DNA from: Microvirga zambiensis WSM3693
GTDB lineage: Bacteria; Pseudomonadota; Alphaproteobacteria; Rhizobiales; Beijerinckiaceae
Reading direction: 5' to 3'
DNA length: 64,000 nucleotides
NCBI RefSeq assembly: GCF_016735695.1
Contig: NZ_JAERQD010000001.1
Location: 186,001-250,000 of the forward strand
A program made the translations under genes and the position numbers. Under the pieces are notes generated by a model. The model was not told the DNA's origin. It saw only the letters and a list, made by a program, of their open reading frames with translations, and did no database searches. Positions 20,240-28,852 of the stretch are shown one piece after another (positions within the stretch are counted from its first letter, which is position 1; each line of letters begins with the position of its first letter).

Positions 20240-21721
20240 ATGACGAAGCGTTTACTGACTGCTGCTCTTCTCCTCTCCGTCAGCGTCATCCCGGCCTTTG
20301 CCGCCAAGACCTCCCTCGTGGTGGGCATGCCCATCGAGCCGCCGGGGCTCGATCCGACGGTTGCGGCCCCGGTCGCGATCCGCGAGGTCACCTGGGTCAA
20401 TCTCTACGAGGGCCTGGTGCGTATCGACCGGGCTGGCAAAGTGCAGCCGCTGCTGGCCAAGAGCTGGGAGGTATCGCCGGACGGGCTGACCTATACCTTC
20501 CGCCTCCAGGAGGGCGTGAAGTTCCATGACGGCTCGGCCTTCGATTCGGCGGACGTGAAATTCGCCTTCGACCGCGCCCGCGATCCGAAATCGACCAACG
20601 CCCAGAAGCAGATCTTCGCGCCGATCGCCTCCATCGAGACGCCGGATCCGGCCACGGTGGTGATCAAGCTGAAGGAAACCTCCGGCAATTTCCTCTACTA
20701 TCTCGGCTGGGGTGATGCGGTGATCGTGGCCCCGGAAACGGCGGCGACGAATGCGGCAAATCCTGTCGGCACCGGACCGTTCAAGTTCAAGTCCTGGACC
20801 CGCGGCGACCGGGTCGAGCTCACCCGCAACGCGGACTACTGGCAGAAGGACAAGATCAAGCTCGACAGCGTCACCTTCCGCTTCATCAACGATGCGCAGG
20901 CGCAGGTTGCGGCGCTCAAGGCCGGCGACGTCGATGCCTTCCCCAATCTCGGTGCGCCCGAACTCTTCGCCGAATTCCAGAAGGATCAGCGCTTCAAGGC
21001 AGTTGCAGGCAACACGGAGGGCGAGATCGTCGCCGGCATGAACAATGCCAAGAAGCCCTTCGACGACGTGCGCGTGCGCCGCGCGCTCATGCATGCGATC
21101 GACCGCAAGGCTCTGGTCGAGGGTGCCTATTCTGGCTTCGGAAAGCCCATCGGCAGCTTCTTCTCGCCCAACAGCCCGGCCTTCGTCGACATGACGAGCG
21201 TCATTCCCTACGACGTGGAGAAGGCCAAGGCGCTGCTGAAGGAAGCGGGCTACGGCAACGGGCTGTCGATCACCATCAAGTCGCCGCAGATGGCCTATGC
21301 GAGCCGCTCGGCGGAACTCATCTCCGCCATGCTGTCGGAGGTCGGCGTCGAGATGAAGATCATCCCGACCGAGTTCCCGGCCAAATGGATCGAGGAGGTG
21401 TTCAAGAACAAGGATTACGACGTCACCATCGTCGCTCACACCGAGCCGCTCGACATCGATATCTTTGCTCGCGACAGCTACTACTTCAACTACAAGAACG
21501 ACAAGTTCAAGGCGGCGGTGGCCGAGGCCGCCAAGACCACGGACGAGAAGGCGCGCTACGCCAAATACGCCGAGGCGCAGAAGATCCTCGCCGAGGACGT
21601 GCCCGCCCTCTTCCTGTTCCAGCTGCCGAAGCTCGGCGTGTGGAACGCGAAGGTGCAGGGGTTGTGGGAGAACTCGCCGATCCCGTCGAACGACGTGACG
21701 GAAGTGTCTTGGAGCGAGTGA
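20240..21721 (+). CDS. Peptide-type ABC transporter solute-binding protein (SBP_bac_5)
   Basis: A 493-residue periplasmic binding protein with a Sec signal peptide (LLTAALLLSVSVIPAFA, cut near residue 21). Family 5 features are PPGLDPT, NLYEGLVRID, PLLAKSWEVSPDGLTYTF and VKFHDG, and later RVRRALMHAIDRKAL. It captures a peptide or a similar ligand and delivers it to the permeases encoded just downstream. With those it forms an importer that lacks its own ATPase here; the fused ATPase at 10508-12121 is the natural partner. The gene starts after the AT-richer island, and its GC-rich codon use matches the metabolic genes left of the island. Confidence 0.9.
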   Translation: MTKRLLTAALLLSVSVIPAFAAKTSLVVGMPIEPPGLDPTVAAPVAIREVTWVNLYEGLVRIDRAGKVQPLLAKSWEVSPDGLTYTFRLQEGVKFHDGSAFDSADVKFAFDRARDPKSTNAQKQIFAPIASIETPDPATVVIKLKETSGNFLYYLGWGDAVIVAPETAATNAANPVGTGPFKFKSWTRGDRVELTRNADYWQKDKIKLDSVTFRFINDAQAQVAALKAGDVDAFPNLGAPELFAEFQKDQRFKAVAGNTEGEIVAGMNNAKKPFDDVRVRRALMHAIDRKALVEGAYSGFGKPIGSFFSPNSPAFVDMTSVIPYDVEKAKALLKEAGYGNGLSITIKSPQMAYASRSAELISAMLSEVGVEMKIIPTEFPAKWIEEVFKNKDYDVTIVAHTEPLDIDIFARDSYYFNYKNDKFKAAVAEAAKTTDEKARYAKYAEAQKILAEDVPALFLFQLPKLGVWNAKVQGLWENSPIPSNDVTEVSWSE

Positions 21722-21742
21722 GGCGCAACGCGTTGCGCCTCT
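21721..21742 (+). terminator. Hairpin directly after the binding-protein stop
   Basis: A perfect 20-base palindrome (AGGCGCAACG and its inverse) begins at the stop codon and is followed by CTTGTG, not by a proper T-run. It probably reduces read-through to the permeases or protects the upstream message, a usual way to make more binding protein than permease. Confidence 0.5.
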
Positions 21743-21758
21743 TGTGACAGCCCTCCAC

Positions 21759-21857
21759 ACGTCATGGCCGGGCTTGTCCCGGCCACCCACGTCTTCGAAC
21801 CGAACGGCTGCAAAAGACGTGGGTCCCCGGGACAAGCCCGGGGATGACGTGGAGAAT
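21759..21857. repeat. Palindromic repeat (GTCATGGCCGGGCTTGTCCC type)
   Basis: Ends CACGTCATGGCCGGGCTTGT and ACAAGCCCGGGGATGACGTG are near-inverse, with an inner pair CCCACGTCTT and AAGACGTGGG. Related to the repeats at 3609-3719, 5836-5950 and 28590-28850. Lies between the binding-protein and permease genes. Confidence 0.7.
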
Positions 21858-21884
21858 GGGATGAAAGGCAGTGTCATTCCCGGC

Positions 21885-21975
21885 CGGAGCGCAGCGAAGG
21901 GGAAGGGAATCCACTTGCACGCTTAGCGCTATGGATCCCCTTCCCTCGCTTCGCTCGCCGGGGATGACATTCGTG
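21885..21975. repeat. Second palindromic repeat, GCAGCGAAGGGAAGGG type
   Basis: Arms CGAAGGGGAAGGGAATCCA and GGATCCCCTTCCCTCG are approximately inverse around GCACGCTTAGCGC. With the preceding repeat it makes up most of the 306-base gap between the binding-protein gene and the first permease; no gene is visible in that gap. Confidence 0.55.
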
Positions 21976-22027
21976 CCCACATCCCTCCCCGCAAGGGAGA
22001 GAAAAGATACCCTGTGAACCGAGGCTC

Positions 22028-22975
22028 ATGATCCGTCTCATCCTCACCCGCCTCGTCTCGCTCGCAGTGACCCTGCTGTGCGTCTCACTGGCGATCTTTC
22101 TCATTCTCGAGGTCCTGCCCGGCGATCCTGCGGCCATCATGCTCGGCACCGCCGCGCGGGAGGACACGCTTGCGGCCTTGCGGCAGGAGCTCGGGCTCGA
22201 TCAGCCGGCGCTCGTGCGCTACCTGCACTGGATCGGCGGGATTTTGCATGGCGATCTCGGGCAGTCGATCACGTACAAGATGCCGGTCTCGACGCTTGTC
22301 GCCGAGCGTCTGAACGTGACGCTGCCGTTGAGCCTGCTCGCCATCCTCATCTCGACCGCGCTCGCCCTGCCCCTCGGCGTGGCGGCGGCCGCACGCCGCA
22401 ACGGTGCGGTGGATCGGGCCGTGCTCGTGTTCAGCCAGCTCGGCGTCGCCGTGCCTAATTTCTGGATCGGCCTTCTCTTCATCCTGTTCTTCTCGACCTG
22501 GCTCGGATGGTTCCCCGCAGGCGGTTTTCCCGGCTGGAGCGCCGGCATCTGGCCGGCCTTCCAGGCGCTGCTGTTGCCGGCCGTCGCGCTCGCCCTGCCC
22601 CAGGCCGCCGTGCTCACCCGCGTGACGCGCTCCGCGACGCTCGAAGTGATCGGCGCCGATTTCGTGCGCACGGCGCGGGCGAAGGGTGTCGACAGGGGCG
22701 CGACGCTGCGCCGGCACGTGGTGCCGAACGCGCTCATTCCCGTCACCACGATTCTCGGCTTGCAACTCTCGTTCTTCTTCGGCGGCGCGATCCTGGTCGA
22801 GAACGTGTTCAATCTTCCCGGCCTCGGACGGCTGGCCTATCAGGCGCTCAACCAGCGCGACCTCGTGGTGATCAAGGACATCGTGCTGATCTTTTCCGGA
22901 CTTGTGATCGTCGTGAATTTCCTCGTCGATATCGGCTACGCCCTTCTCGATCCGCGCCTGAGGGGCCGGTCATGA
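22028..22975 (+). CDS. Peptide-type ABC transporter permease, DppB-like
   Basis: A 315-residue inner-membrane permease with six predicted helices. The N-terminal segment (ILTRLVSLAVTLLCVSLAIF) and EVLPGDPAAIMLG are typical of DppB/OppB. The ATPase-contacting loop is GADFVRTARAKGVDR, followed by RHVVPNALIPV. It pairs with the permease encoded next, whose start overlaps its stop (ATGA at 22972-22975). With the binding protein and the distant fused ATPase it would form one importer. Confidence 0.9.
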   Translation: MIRLILTRLVSLAVTLLCVSLAIFLILEVLPGDPAAIMLGTAAREDTLAALRQELGLDQPALVRYLHWIGGILHGDLGQSITYKMPVSTLVAERLNVTLPLSLLAILISTALALPLGVAAAARRNGAVDRAVLVFSQLGVAVPNFWIGLLFILFFSTWLGWFPAGGFPGWSAGIWPAFQALLLPAVALALPQAAVLTRVTRSATLEVIGADFVRTARAKGVDRGATLRRHVVPNALIPVTTILGLQLSFFFGGAILVENVFNLPGLGRLAYQALNQRDLVVIKDIVLIFSGLVIVVNFLVDIGYALLDPRLRGRS

Positions 22976-23814
22976 GCAGGCGCTCGCGCATTCCGCTGAA
23001 CGCCGCCCTCGTCGTCGGCGGCATCCTCACCGCACTCCTCATCGTCACGGCGCTCGTGTCGCTGGTGTGGACCCCGGAAGTGCCCACACGCGTGCGCGTC
23101 GCCATGCGCCTCAAAGGCCCGGGCGAGGTCGGCCTTCTCGGCACGGATCATTTCGGCCGCGACGTCGCCTCCATGCTCATGGCGGGCGCGTGGAACTCGC
23201 TCGCCATCGCCTGGCCCGCAGTGCTGCTGGGCGCGGCCATCGGCACCGCCATCGGCTGCGCTGCCGCCGCGTGGAAGGGCCTTGCGGACGAGATCGCCAT
23301 GCGCGTGTCGGACGTTGTCTTCGCCTTTCCGGCCGTGCTTTCGGCGATCATGATCGGTGCGCTCGTGGGCTCGGGCCCGCTCGCAGCGATTCTCGCCATC
23401 GCAGTGTTCAACATCCCCGTCTTCGCGAGAGTCACCCGCGGCGTCGCGCTGCAGATCTGGACGCTCGACTACATCGCCGCGGCGCGCGCCATCGGCAAGC
23501 ATCCCCTGCGCATCACCTGGGAAGACGTGATGCCGAACATCGCCGGCGCATTGATCGTGCAGGTGACGATCCAGCTCGCGCTCGCCATCCTCACCGAGGC
23601 CGGCCTGAGCTATCTCGGCCTCGGCGTGCGCCCGCCCAATCCGAGTTGGGGCCGTATGCTCAGCGATGCGCAGACCTATCTCTCGCAGGCCCCACATCTT
23701 GCCATCGCGCCGGGCATCGCCATCGCCCTCTCGGTGCTTGGCCTGAACCTTCTGGGCGACGGATTGCGCGATGCGCTCGATCCAACATTGAAGGGGCGCG
23801 GCGCGACTGCTTGA
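22972..23814 (+). CDS. Peptide-type ABC transporter permease, DppC-like
   Basis: A 280-residue inner-membrane permease. The start ATG overlaps the upstream stop by four bases, which implies translational coupling. DppC features are the periplasmic GLLGTDHFGRDVASML near residue 55, the coupling loop DYIAAARAIGKHPLRI, and the ending SYLGLGVRPPNPSWGRML with GDGLRDALDP. It forms the permease dimer with the DppB-like subunit. Ligand unknown; the neighbouring aldehyde and alcohol dehydrogenases hint at something other than a plain peptide. Confidence 0.9.
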   Translation: MSRRSRIPLNAALVVGGILTALLIVTALVSLVWTPEVPTRVRVAMRLKGPGEVGLLGTDHFGRDVASMLMAGAWNSLAIAWPAVLLGAAIGTAIGCAAAAWKGLADEIAMRVSDVVFAFPAVLSAIMIGALVGSGPLAAILAIAVFNIPVFARVTRGVALQIWTLDYIAAARAIGKHPLRITWEDVMPNIAGALIVQVTIQLALAILTEAGLSYLGLGVRPPNPSWGRMLSDAQTYLSQAPHLAIAPGIAIALSVLGLNLLGDGLRDALDPTLKGRGATA

Positions 23815-23876
23815 GAGCCCATGAGGACGACGCTCGACTTCCTCGGAGGCTTGCTCAACAAGGCATGGCGCGTCTT

Positions 23877-24033
23877 TCCCTCCCCCTTGCGGGGAGGGAT
23901 GAAGGGTGGGGGTTGGAAAGTCCGAACACGGCGACTCATCCATGAGGCACCAAGGCGGCTACAGCATCACACGACAAGTGCTCACCCGGTCGAACCACCC
24001 CCACCCCTGCCCCTCCCCGCAAGGGGGAGGGAA
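23877..24033. repeat. 160-base repeat with terminal inverted repeats, copy 2
   Basis: Same ends (TCCCTCCCCCTTGCGGGGAG and its inverse) and same inner pair (GGGTGGGGGTTGGAAAGTC, CCACCCCCACCCC) as the element at 13624-13783. The centre differs. It lies between the convergent permease and LLM oxidoreductase genes. Confidence 0.7.
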
Positions 24034-24040
24034 GGCGCGT

Positions 24041-25039
24041 CTAAGCTGCGTCGCTCATCGCCTTGTGCACCTTGCTCAGGATCTCATACGAGCGCAGCCG
24101 CTTGCCGTGATCGTAGATCGCGGCCGCGACCATCACCTCGTCGGCGCCGGTCTCGGCGATGAAGCCTTCGAGTCCCTCGCGGACGGTCTTTGCCGAACCG
24201 ACGAAGGAGCATGAGAGCATGTTCATCGCCTGTGCCTTCTCGTTCGGCGTCCAATAGCTTTCGATATCGTCGATAGGCGGCTGGAGCTTGCCGCGGGCGC
24301 CGCGGAAAATGTTGGTGAAGGATTGCTGCGGCGAGGTGAAGAGATGGCGCGCTTCCTCGTCCGTATCGGCGGCGATCACGTTGACGCCGACCATGGCGTA
24401 GGGCCGGTCGAGCTGGGCGGAGGGCTGGAAGCGTTCGCGATAGACCTGCAGCGCCTGCATCAGCGCGCCCGGCGCGAAATGCGAGGCGAAGGCGTAAGGC
24501 AGGCCGAGCATTGCCGCGAGCTGCGCGCCGAACAGGCTCGAGCCAAGAATCCAGATCGGCACGTTGGAGCCGGCGCCCGGCACGGCGCGGATCGCTTGGT
24601 CCGGCTGCACGGGCGCGAGCAGCGACTGCAATTCGAGCACGTCCTGCGGAAAAGTGTCCGCCGCCATCGGATCGCGGCGCAGAGCCCGCAAAGTGCGCTG
24701 GTCGGTGCCCGGAGCGCGGCCGACGCCGAGATCGATGCGTCCGGGATAGAGGGCGTCGAGCGTGCCGAACTGCTCGGCGATCACGAGCGGCGAATGGTTC
24801 GGCAGCATGATGCCGCCGGCGCCGACACGCAGGGTCTTCGTGCCGCCGGCCACGTGACCGATGACGACGCTCGTCGCGGCGCTCGCGATGCCGATCATGT
24901 TGTGATGCTCGGCGAGCCAGTAGCGGTTGTAGACCCATCGCTCGGCATGCTGTGCCAGATCGAGCGTGTTGCGAAGGGCATCGGAGGGCTCGAAGCCTTC
25001 GGGAACGGGCGCGAGATCGAGAACCGAAAAGGGTGGCAT
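24041..25039 (-). CDS. LLM-class flavin-dependent oxidoreductase (bacterial luciferase-like)
   Basis: A 332-residue TIM-barrel flavoenzyme of the luciferase-like monooxygenase superfamily, close to the MsnO8/YhbW type. Family marks are [11 protein letters not shown] at the start, [10 protein letters not shown] with the conserved His pair, [23 protein letters not shown] and the end [12 protein letters not shown]. It would use reduced FMN delivered by a separate reductase; the substrate is unknown. The ATG at 25039 is chosen because GAAAGAAG lies upstream and the family begins here; an upstream ATG (25087) would add 16 unrelated residues. Confidence 0.85.
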   Translation of the reverse strand: MPPFSVLDLAPVPEGFEPSDALRNTLDLAQHAERWVYNRYWLAEHHNMIGIASAATSVVIGHVAGGTKTLRVGAGGIMLPNHSPLVIAEQFGTLDALYPGRIDLGVGRAPGTDQRTLRALRRDPMAADTFPQDVLELQSLLAPVQPDQAIRAVPGAGSNVPIWILGSSLFGAQLAAMLGLPYAFASHFAPGALMQALQVYRERFQPSAQLDRPYAMVGVNVIAADTDEEARHLFTSPQQSFTNIFRGARGKLQPPIDDIESYWTPNEKAQAMNMLSCSFVGSAKTVREGLEGFIAETGADEVMVAAAIYDHGKRLRSYEILSKVHKAMSDAA

Positions 25040-25427
25040 GGCGCAGCTTCTTTCGCGTGCAATGGACGGACGGCGTTGCCCTATCAAATCAGGTCTGCAT
25101 TCCCAGGATGCAAGCCTGCGCTCATCCCGGCCCTAGCAAGCGGGGCATGCGTGGAATGCAACCAAAACAAGGCCCGGTGCCGAAAAGGCTGCGCGGAGCG
25201 GCCAGATGAAACGATACAAGATATAAGCCTATAGTCTTTTGTATTGGAGTAATTTTCGGATTCATTACGATAATAATCGCTGATCAAGTCGCTTCGGAAC
25301 AATAAGCATCGGTGAAATATACCTCCAAGGAGCCACTTCAAACGTTACTTTACGCCCCAAAGTCGTCACATTCATTAACTGAGCTTTGAGACGAACGAGG
25401 GGAAGGGCCAACGTGCCCTTATAGGCC
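25040..25427. other. Intergenic stretch, no gene seen
   Basis: About 390 bases between the divergent LLM oxidoreductase gene and the secreted hypothetical protein gene. The right half (about 25210-25400) is AT-rich and could hold the promoter of the downstream gene. I find no convincing ORF, RNA or repeat. Confidence 0.5.
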
Positions 25428-26189
25428 ATGCGCAAGACGTTTACTTTGCTTGGAGCCTCAGTCGTTGTCTTCGGATTCATGAACGGCGCCAGCGAGGCGC
25501 GGCTCGTCCGGTACGAGATCAACGGCAAGCAATACTCATACAGCACCAACAACATCGCGCAGACGGCGGAGGCCAAGAAGCGGATCGCGGCGGCCAAAGC
25601 GGCGGAGGCTGCCAAATCCAAGGCCGATGCGGAAAAGTCGAAAAATCCCTTGGCCGCGGCATTCGGCTCGAAGGCACAGAAAGAGGCGGAGGAGACCGAA
25701 AAGCAGCTTCAGCAGATCCTGGCCGACAAGACACCGGCGGACGAGGCCGAAAAGCCGGCCGTCAAATTCTCGTCCGAGCGCAATGTCAAGATAGCTGACA
25801 AGATATCGGACAAGACACCGGAGAAGCCGGCCCGTCAGATTATCGTCACCAAGCCTCCGCCGAAGGCCGTTGCGCCGATCCTTGCCCAGGCGGTGGCCAC
25901 GCCTCGGATCGTTCCCGTCGTTGCCGAGCCGCTCAACACCGAGGCTGCTGCGAAGCTCAAATCCATCACTTTCAACGTCGAGAGCGGCATCAGGACGATC
26001 ATCAAGGTCGACGGGACGATCGAGGAGGAACCGTTCGACAGCCGTGTCTTGTCCTATCTCATGCCCGAACTGGAAAACGCGAACAGTCTCGTCGCCTTCG
26101 TGAAACAGCTGCGCAGGCTCTCGCAGGAAGAGGCGACCGGCTCGATCAGGACCAGCGTCGCGGAGCCGGAACTCGCAAGGGACCGTTGA
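25428..26189 (+). CDS. Secreted Lys/Ala-rich hypothetical protein
   Basis: A 253-residue protein with a signal peptide (LLGASVVVFGFMNGASEA, cut before RLVRYEING). The next part, LVRYEINGKQYSYST, leads into an Ala/Lys/Glu-rich region (about 45-105) with coiled-coil character. A Pro/Lys/Val-rich linker follows (about 120-165), then a more folded C-terminal part with SITFNVESGIRTIIKVDGTIEEEPFD. Probably periplasmic. I do not recognise a family and no catalytic motif is visible. It converges on the S66 peptidase gene. Confidence 0.65.
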   Translation: MRKTFTLLGASVVVFGFMNGASEARLVRYEINGKQYSYSTNNIAQTAEAKKRIAAAKAAEAAKSKADAEKSKNPLAAAFGSKAQKEAEETEKQLQQILADKTPADEAEKPAVKFSSERNVKIADKISDKTPEKPARQIIVTKPPPKAVAPILAQAVATPRIVPVVAEPLNTEAAAKLKSITFNVESGIRTIIKVDGTIEEEPFDSRVLSYLMPELENANSLVAFVKQLRRLSQEEATGSIRTSVAEPELARDR

Positions 26190-26204
26190 GAGGGTTTTTC
26201 GGCC

Positions 26205-27272
26205 TCAACGGCCGGTCACTCCCGCTTCCAGGACGCGCAGGCGTGACGCCTCGCAGTCGATTTCCGCCATGACGCCGTAGGGCAGCGTGGCAATGGGATC
26301 CGTGTGACCGAAATCGAGCTCCGCCAGAACCGGCAGGCTGTCGAGCCCCGCCTCGTCGAGAGCGCGGACGATCGCCGCCTCCTGGTCCGTCCGGTATGCA
26401 TCGTCCCCCTGCCCGCCCGGACGGCCGAGAACAATGCCCGACAGGCGCGCGAGAATGCCCTGCGCGGCGAAGTTGCGCAGCCAGCGGATCACCTGACTTG
26501 CCGCGGGGCCTTCTTCCGACGTCTCGTAAAACAGGATCGCCCCGTCCCAGTAATCCAAGGGCGGCCACCAGTCGGAGCCTTTCAGCATCTCCAGGACCTC
26601 GGCGCAGCCGCCGATGAGATGGCCCCGGACGGTACCGGTTCCCTGGAGAATCCGCGGGCCGGTCGAAGGCCGCAGCGTGCGGCGGCGGCTTTGATTGTCC
26701 GGGTCGGACCAGGGCAGATGCTCGACGGTCCACCCCTCCCCGTTCCGTTCGATCTCGCCGATGGGATCTATCTCGAAGACGGACTTTCGCAGGGAATTCT
26801 CGGCATAGGCGTGCATGCCGCCGTTCTCGGCGAAGCCCGCCATGATGGTGGGGCCGTAGAACGAGCCGAGGCCGGCCTTGAGGCAGCCGAAATGCAGCAC
26901 GGTCGGATCGGAATAGCCGAGAAACACCTTTGGGTTCGCGGCGATCACGTTGAGATTCATATGCGGGATCAGGCGGATCGCGTCGTCGCCGCCGATGCTG
27001 GCGATGACGCCCTTGATCGAGGGATCGGCGAAAGCCGCGTGGATGTCGTCGGCCCGCGCTTGCGGGTTACGGGCGATCCAGGCCGCATCGCGAAGGGCAT
27101 GGGGCATCGCGATGGGCTCGAGCCCGAACGCCTCGGCGAGATAGCGCCTTCCGGCCTCGTAGCGATGCGGAAAGACGGCCGGCCCGCCCCAGCTCGTCGA
27201 GACCATGGCGACGCGATCCCCGGCCCGAAGCGCCCGAGGCTTGACGAGAGGCCTTTGCCACCAGCTTTGCAC
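26205..27272 (-). CDS. S66 family peptidase (LD-carboxypeptidase-like)
   Basis: A 355-residue protein of peptidase family S66, which includes muramoyltetrapeptide (LD) carboxypeptidases that trim recycled cell-wall peptides and also microcin-immunity proteins. Visible marks are LRAGDRVAMVSTSWGGP, IGGDDAIRLIPHMN, the nucleophile Ser in FLGYSDPT, LYWDGAILFYETSEEGP-type text with the catalytic Glu, and the His in ELDFGHTDP. No signal peptide, so cytoplasmic. I prefer the GTG at 27272, preceded by GCGGGAGACGTC, over the ATG at 27323, because the latter lies in the dispersed repeat and adds a non-homologous segment. Confidence 0.8.
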   Translation of the reverse strand: MQSWWQRPLVKPRALRAGDRVAMVSTSWGGPAVFPHRYEAGRRYLAEAFGLEPIAMPHALRDAAWIARNPQARADDIHAAFADPSIKGVIASIGGDDAIRLIPHMNLNVIAANPKVFLGYSDPTVLHFGCLKAGLGSFYGPTIMAGFAENGGMHAYAENSLRKSVFEIDPIGEIERNGEGWTVEHLPWSDPDNQSRRRTLRPSTGPRILQGTGTVRGHLIGGCAEVLEMLKGSDWWPPLDYWDGAILFYETSEEGPAASQVIRWLRNFAAQGILARLSGIVLGRPGGQGDDAYRTDQEAAIVRALDEAGLDSLPVLAELDFGHTDPIATLPYGVMAEIDCEASRLRVLEAGVTGR

Positions 27273-27310
27273 GACGTCTCCCGCGAAACAGATGATTGAA
27301 CCATTGAACC

Positions 27311-27421
27311 ATACGAGCCTCATCCTGAGGAGCAGCGAAGCTGCGTCTCGAAGGAGGATCCAGCGCCCTCTGGATCCTCCTTCGAGACGGTCGCTTTGCG
27401 ACCTCCTCAGGATGAGGGTTT
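27311..27421. repeat. Large palindromic repeat (CCTCATCCTGAGGAG type)
   Basis: A 111-base near-perfect palindrome: GCCTCATCCTGAGGAGC at one end, CCTCAGGATGAGG at the other, with CGAAGGAGGATCC and GGATCCTCCTTCG in the middle. This repeat type is common in Hyphomicrobiales genomes. It lies between the S66 peptidase start and the slyX stop. Confidence 0.75.
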
Positions 27422-27490
27422 AGGGGAAGCTCAGCCTTGGATTTGGCTCGTGGAAATCACTTAGGGCGTCGTGCGGACCGACGCGCCGGC

Positions 27491-27700
27491 TCAGTAATGC
27501 GGCGGAGGCCGGTCGGGCGCGGATCCGCCCGCATTGTCCTCGACCTCCTGGACGCGGTCGAGCAATTCGTTCAGCTGTCGCTTGAGAGCGTCGATCTGCT
27601 TCCACTGGGCGATGATCGTCTGGTTCAGATCCTCGATGGTCTGATCCTGGTATGCGACGCGCATCTCCAGGGCATCGATGCGGGCCACGGGATCACTCAT
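27491..27700 (-). CDS. slyX: SlyX family coiled-coil protein
   Basis: A 69-residue protein fitting SlyX: a single heptad-patterned coiled coil ([20 protein letters not shown], then [15 protein letters not shown]), ending in a Pro-rich tail with the family-typical PPPHY. SlyX function is unresolved. The start ATG 27700 overlaps the last codons of trhO, so the two are co-translated. No membrane or export signal. Confidence 0.88.
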   Translation of the reverse strand: MSDPVARIDALEMRVAYQDQTIEDLNQTIIAQWKQIDALKRQLNELLDRVQEVEDNAGGSAPDRPPPHY

Positions 27701-28448
27701 CGGTTTGCCCCATCTCGTTCGGCCGCTCGACGAGGCCGTGGCCGAGGGCGACGCGCTCGTCGAAAACGAAGCATCCGCCGTTCCAGCGGCTCTCCGTCTC
27801 AGGAACATCCTCGAGGTATTTCAGGATGCCGCCCTTCAGGTGGAAGACCTCCTCGAAGCCCTGGGCGAGCATGTAGGAGCTCGCCTTCTCGCACCGGATG
27901 CCGCCGGTGCAGAACATGGCGACGCGCTTGTGTTTGCCCGGATCGAGCTCGCCCTGCACGAAATCCTTGAACTCGCTGAAGCGCTTGATGCGCGGATCGA
28001 CGGCGCCTTCGAAGGTGCCCATCTCGACCTCGAAATCGTTGCGCGTGTCGAGAAGGATGATCTCGGGATCGTCCATGAGCCGGTTCCACTCCGCCGGCGA
28101 CACATAGGTTCCGACGCGGCGCAGGGGATCGGTCTGCGGATCGCCCAGGGTCACGATCTCCTTCTTGAGACGGACCTTCATGCGCTTGAACGGCATCTCG
28201 TCGGCAGTCGAGAACTTCAGCTCGAGATTGTCCAGGCGCCCATCGAAAAGCGCGCCGGCCTGCAGCTCGGCCATGAGGGCATCGATCGCCCCGTCGCGCC
28301 CGGCGAGCGTGCCGTTGATCCCTTCCTGGGCGAGCAGGAGCGTGCCGCGGATCTCGAGATCCAGGCAGAGCCTGTGCAGCGGGTCCTTCAGCGCGCGGAA
28401 ATCGGGCAGCGGGACGAATTGATAGAGGGCGGCAACCTTGTACGTCAT
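27693..28448 (-). CDS. trhO: TrhO-type rhodanese, tRNA uridine-34 hydroxylase
   Basis: A 251-residue protein of the YceA/TrhO family, which makes 5-hydroxyuridine at tRNA position 34 in an oxygen-dependent, prephenate-independent way. An N-terminal acylphosphatase-like domain (about 1-95, with [16 protein letters not shown]) precedes a rhodanese domain. The active-site Cys is in [13 protein letters not shown], followed by [11 protein letters not shown]. Length and motifs match the family. It leads a two-gene unit with slyX. Confidence 0.92.
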   Translation of the reverse strand: MTYKVAALYQFVPLPDFRALKDPLHRLCLDLEIRGTLLLAQEGINGTLAGRDGAIDALMAELQAGALFDGRLDNLELKFSTADEMPFKRMKVRLKKEIVTLGDPQTDPLRRVGTYVSPAEWNRLMDDPEIILLDTRNDFEVEMGTFEGAVDPRIKRFSEFKDFVQGELDPGKHKRVAMFCTGGIRCEKASSYMLAQGFEEVFHLKGGILKYLEDVPETESRWNGGCFVFDERVALGHGLVERPNEMGQTDE

Positions 28449-28518
28449 GGCGGCTGTTTATCAGGAGGAGCCCGGGCGGGAAACCCGCCTCCGCCGGTCG
28501 TCGGTGTCGCCCTTCCTC

Positions 28519-28850
28519 GTCATGGGCGGGCTCGTCCCGGCCATCTCCTGTGTTGCTTGTCAAAGTGTGAGGCATTTCGGTCGTGACTTAAGTTTGGCTC
28601 CGCCCCGTCATTCCGGGGCGCCGCAGGCGAACCCGGAACCCATAGCCGCCATCTTTGCAGAAAGTGGCGCAACGCCGCTCATCTCTCTTGAGCCGTCGTG
28701 GCTATGGGTTCCGGGTTCCGCTGCGCGGCCCCGGAATGACACCCGCGACGTCATGGCCAGGCATGTCCCGGCTATCCCGATCAGGAAGAGAACTGGGCCT
28801 TTTAATCAGGATCACCGGCACGAGGCCGGTGATGACGTAGGGAGGTGCCT
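28519..28850. repeat. Cluster of three palindromic repeats
   Basis: The gap between trhO and the amidase gene is almost all repeats. There is a fragment of the GTCATGGGCGGGCTCGTCCC type (28519-28545). A 148-base palindrome (about 28598-28744) has ends CCGCCCCGTCATTCCGGGGC and GGCCCCGGAATGAC and inner GGAACCCATAGCC/GGCTATGGGTTCC. Then comes an inverted shorter copy of the GTCATCACC...CCATGACG unit (about 28750-28848). No gene supported. Confidence 0.7.
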
Positions 28851-28852
28851 GC

